Shown: piece after piece, positions 31,996-32,653 of the stretch
Numbering within the stretch: position 1 is the first letter of the stretch
Layout: the number at the start of each line of letters is the position of its first letter
Source of the DNA: Streptomyces sp. H27-H5
Lineage (GTDB): Bacteria > Actinomycetota > Actinomycetes > Streptomycetales > Streptomycetaceae
NCBI RefSeq assembly: GCF_026627505.1
Contig: NZ_JAPNLK010000091.1
Span: 1-32,653 of the forward strand
Direction of reading: 5' to 3'
DNA: 32,653 bases
Notes under the pieces: model-generated
The model's database searches: none
Told to the model about the DNA's origin: nothing
The model's input: the letters and a program-made list of their open reading frames with translations, nothing else
Program-made: the position numbers and the translations under genes

Positions 31996-32373
31996 GACGC
32001 TCCCCTCCCCACACGCCACAAGCCTGTTCGACGCCCTGGAGGCTACTAACGGGTAATCCCCGGGACAAGGGGTGCGGGCAGGTTCGTTGCGTGAAACGGG
32101 TCCGGGCGGCGATCAAGCAAAGAAAGCCTGACCCGTTCGTAGGGACTCGACAAAGAATCACCCGGGGCCGCTGACCCGCCGGACAGAGACCTCGGATGCG
32201 TGACGGGGTTACTGTGCAGTCGGGGATCCCCCTTGCCTGGGGCGCCACAAGGGCTTTCCGGACTCGAGCCAGACTCGCATCACACTCTGTGTGGGCAAGC
32301 TCACCTCTGGATTAGGGTCGAAAGGCCGTGTGGGCTGTCCCTAAACTCAGGTTGTTTCAAGGAGGGAGCCATC
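31996..32373. promoter_or_regulatory. gene-free divergent region before the carboxylase alpha gene
   Basis: This 378-base stretch holds the promoters of the membrane protein gene and of the alpha subunit gene. The visible elements are CACAC-TCT-GTGTG (32281-32293), a candidate operator, TTAGGG (32312-32317), a weak -10, and AAGGAGG (32359-32365) as ribosome site. No open frame looks coding. Confidence 0.4.

Positions 32374-32653
<280 letters not shown>

Overview
The window looks like chromosomal DNA of a Streptomyces or close relative. It has very high GC with strong third-position GC bias, GTG and TTG starts, several probable leaderless genes, mycothiol metabolism (mca), a propionyl-CoA carboxylase with the small actinobacterial epsilon subunit, a class E sortase-type LAxTG protein, and gene neighbourhoods matching my memory of the S. 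coelicolor SCO4921-SCO4967 region in reverse order. I saw no tRNA, rRNA, CRISPR array, phage or intact insertion sequence.

Layout. 1-5000 is the least ordinary part: the tail of an unknown gene, an EVE/PUA-like reading frame separated from it by one in-frame TAG, a lipoprotein metallopeptidase (DUF4344 type), and, divergent from it, a 1091-residue STAND/NLR-like NTPase with a glycine/alanine-rich hydrophobic N-terminal segment and C-terminal TPRs. 5186-7852 is conserved core: a small membrane protein overlapping mca, a DUF4307 protein and greA. 7927-9737 is a DrrAB-like ABC exporter. 10001-12865 holds threonine dehydratase, a MarR regulator with a clean operator, and a sigma-like/small membrane protein pair. 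12902-16084 holds cystathionine gamma-synthase, a membrane-anchored unknown and msrA.

16085-20350 is a patchwork: a truncated, frameshifted Tat-signal/sulfatase-like remnant, a zinc alcohol dehydrogenase, a MmyB-type regulator, a tandem GNAT and a broken ABC-permease remnant. 20351-25394 holds an L,D-transpeptidase lipoprotein, an acidic small protein, a sortase substrate, hutH and a GAF-GGDEF diguanylate cyclase. 25609-32653 holds an enoyl-CoA hydratase, adenylate cyclase, biotin protein ligase, pccB, pccE, a 44-residue membrane protein, Maf, a four-helix membrane protein and the start of the biotinylated acyl-CoA carboxylase alpha subunit.

How genes work together. The biotin ligase, pccB, pccE and the alpha subunit form the propionyl/acetyl-CoA carboxylase and its activating enzyme. 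mca and msrA both carry textbook SigR-type promoters and are probably co-induced by thiol oxidation. Two nucleotide second-messenger synthases (c-di-GMP and cAMP) lie one gene apart, and the cyclase has a CRP-like site at its own promoter. Several intergenic palindromes look like operators for regulators encoded elsewhere.
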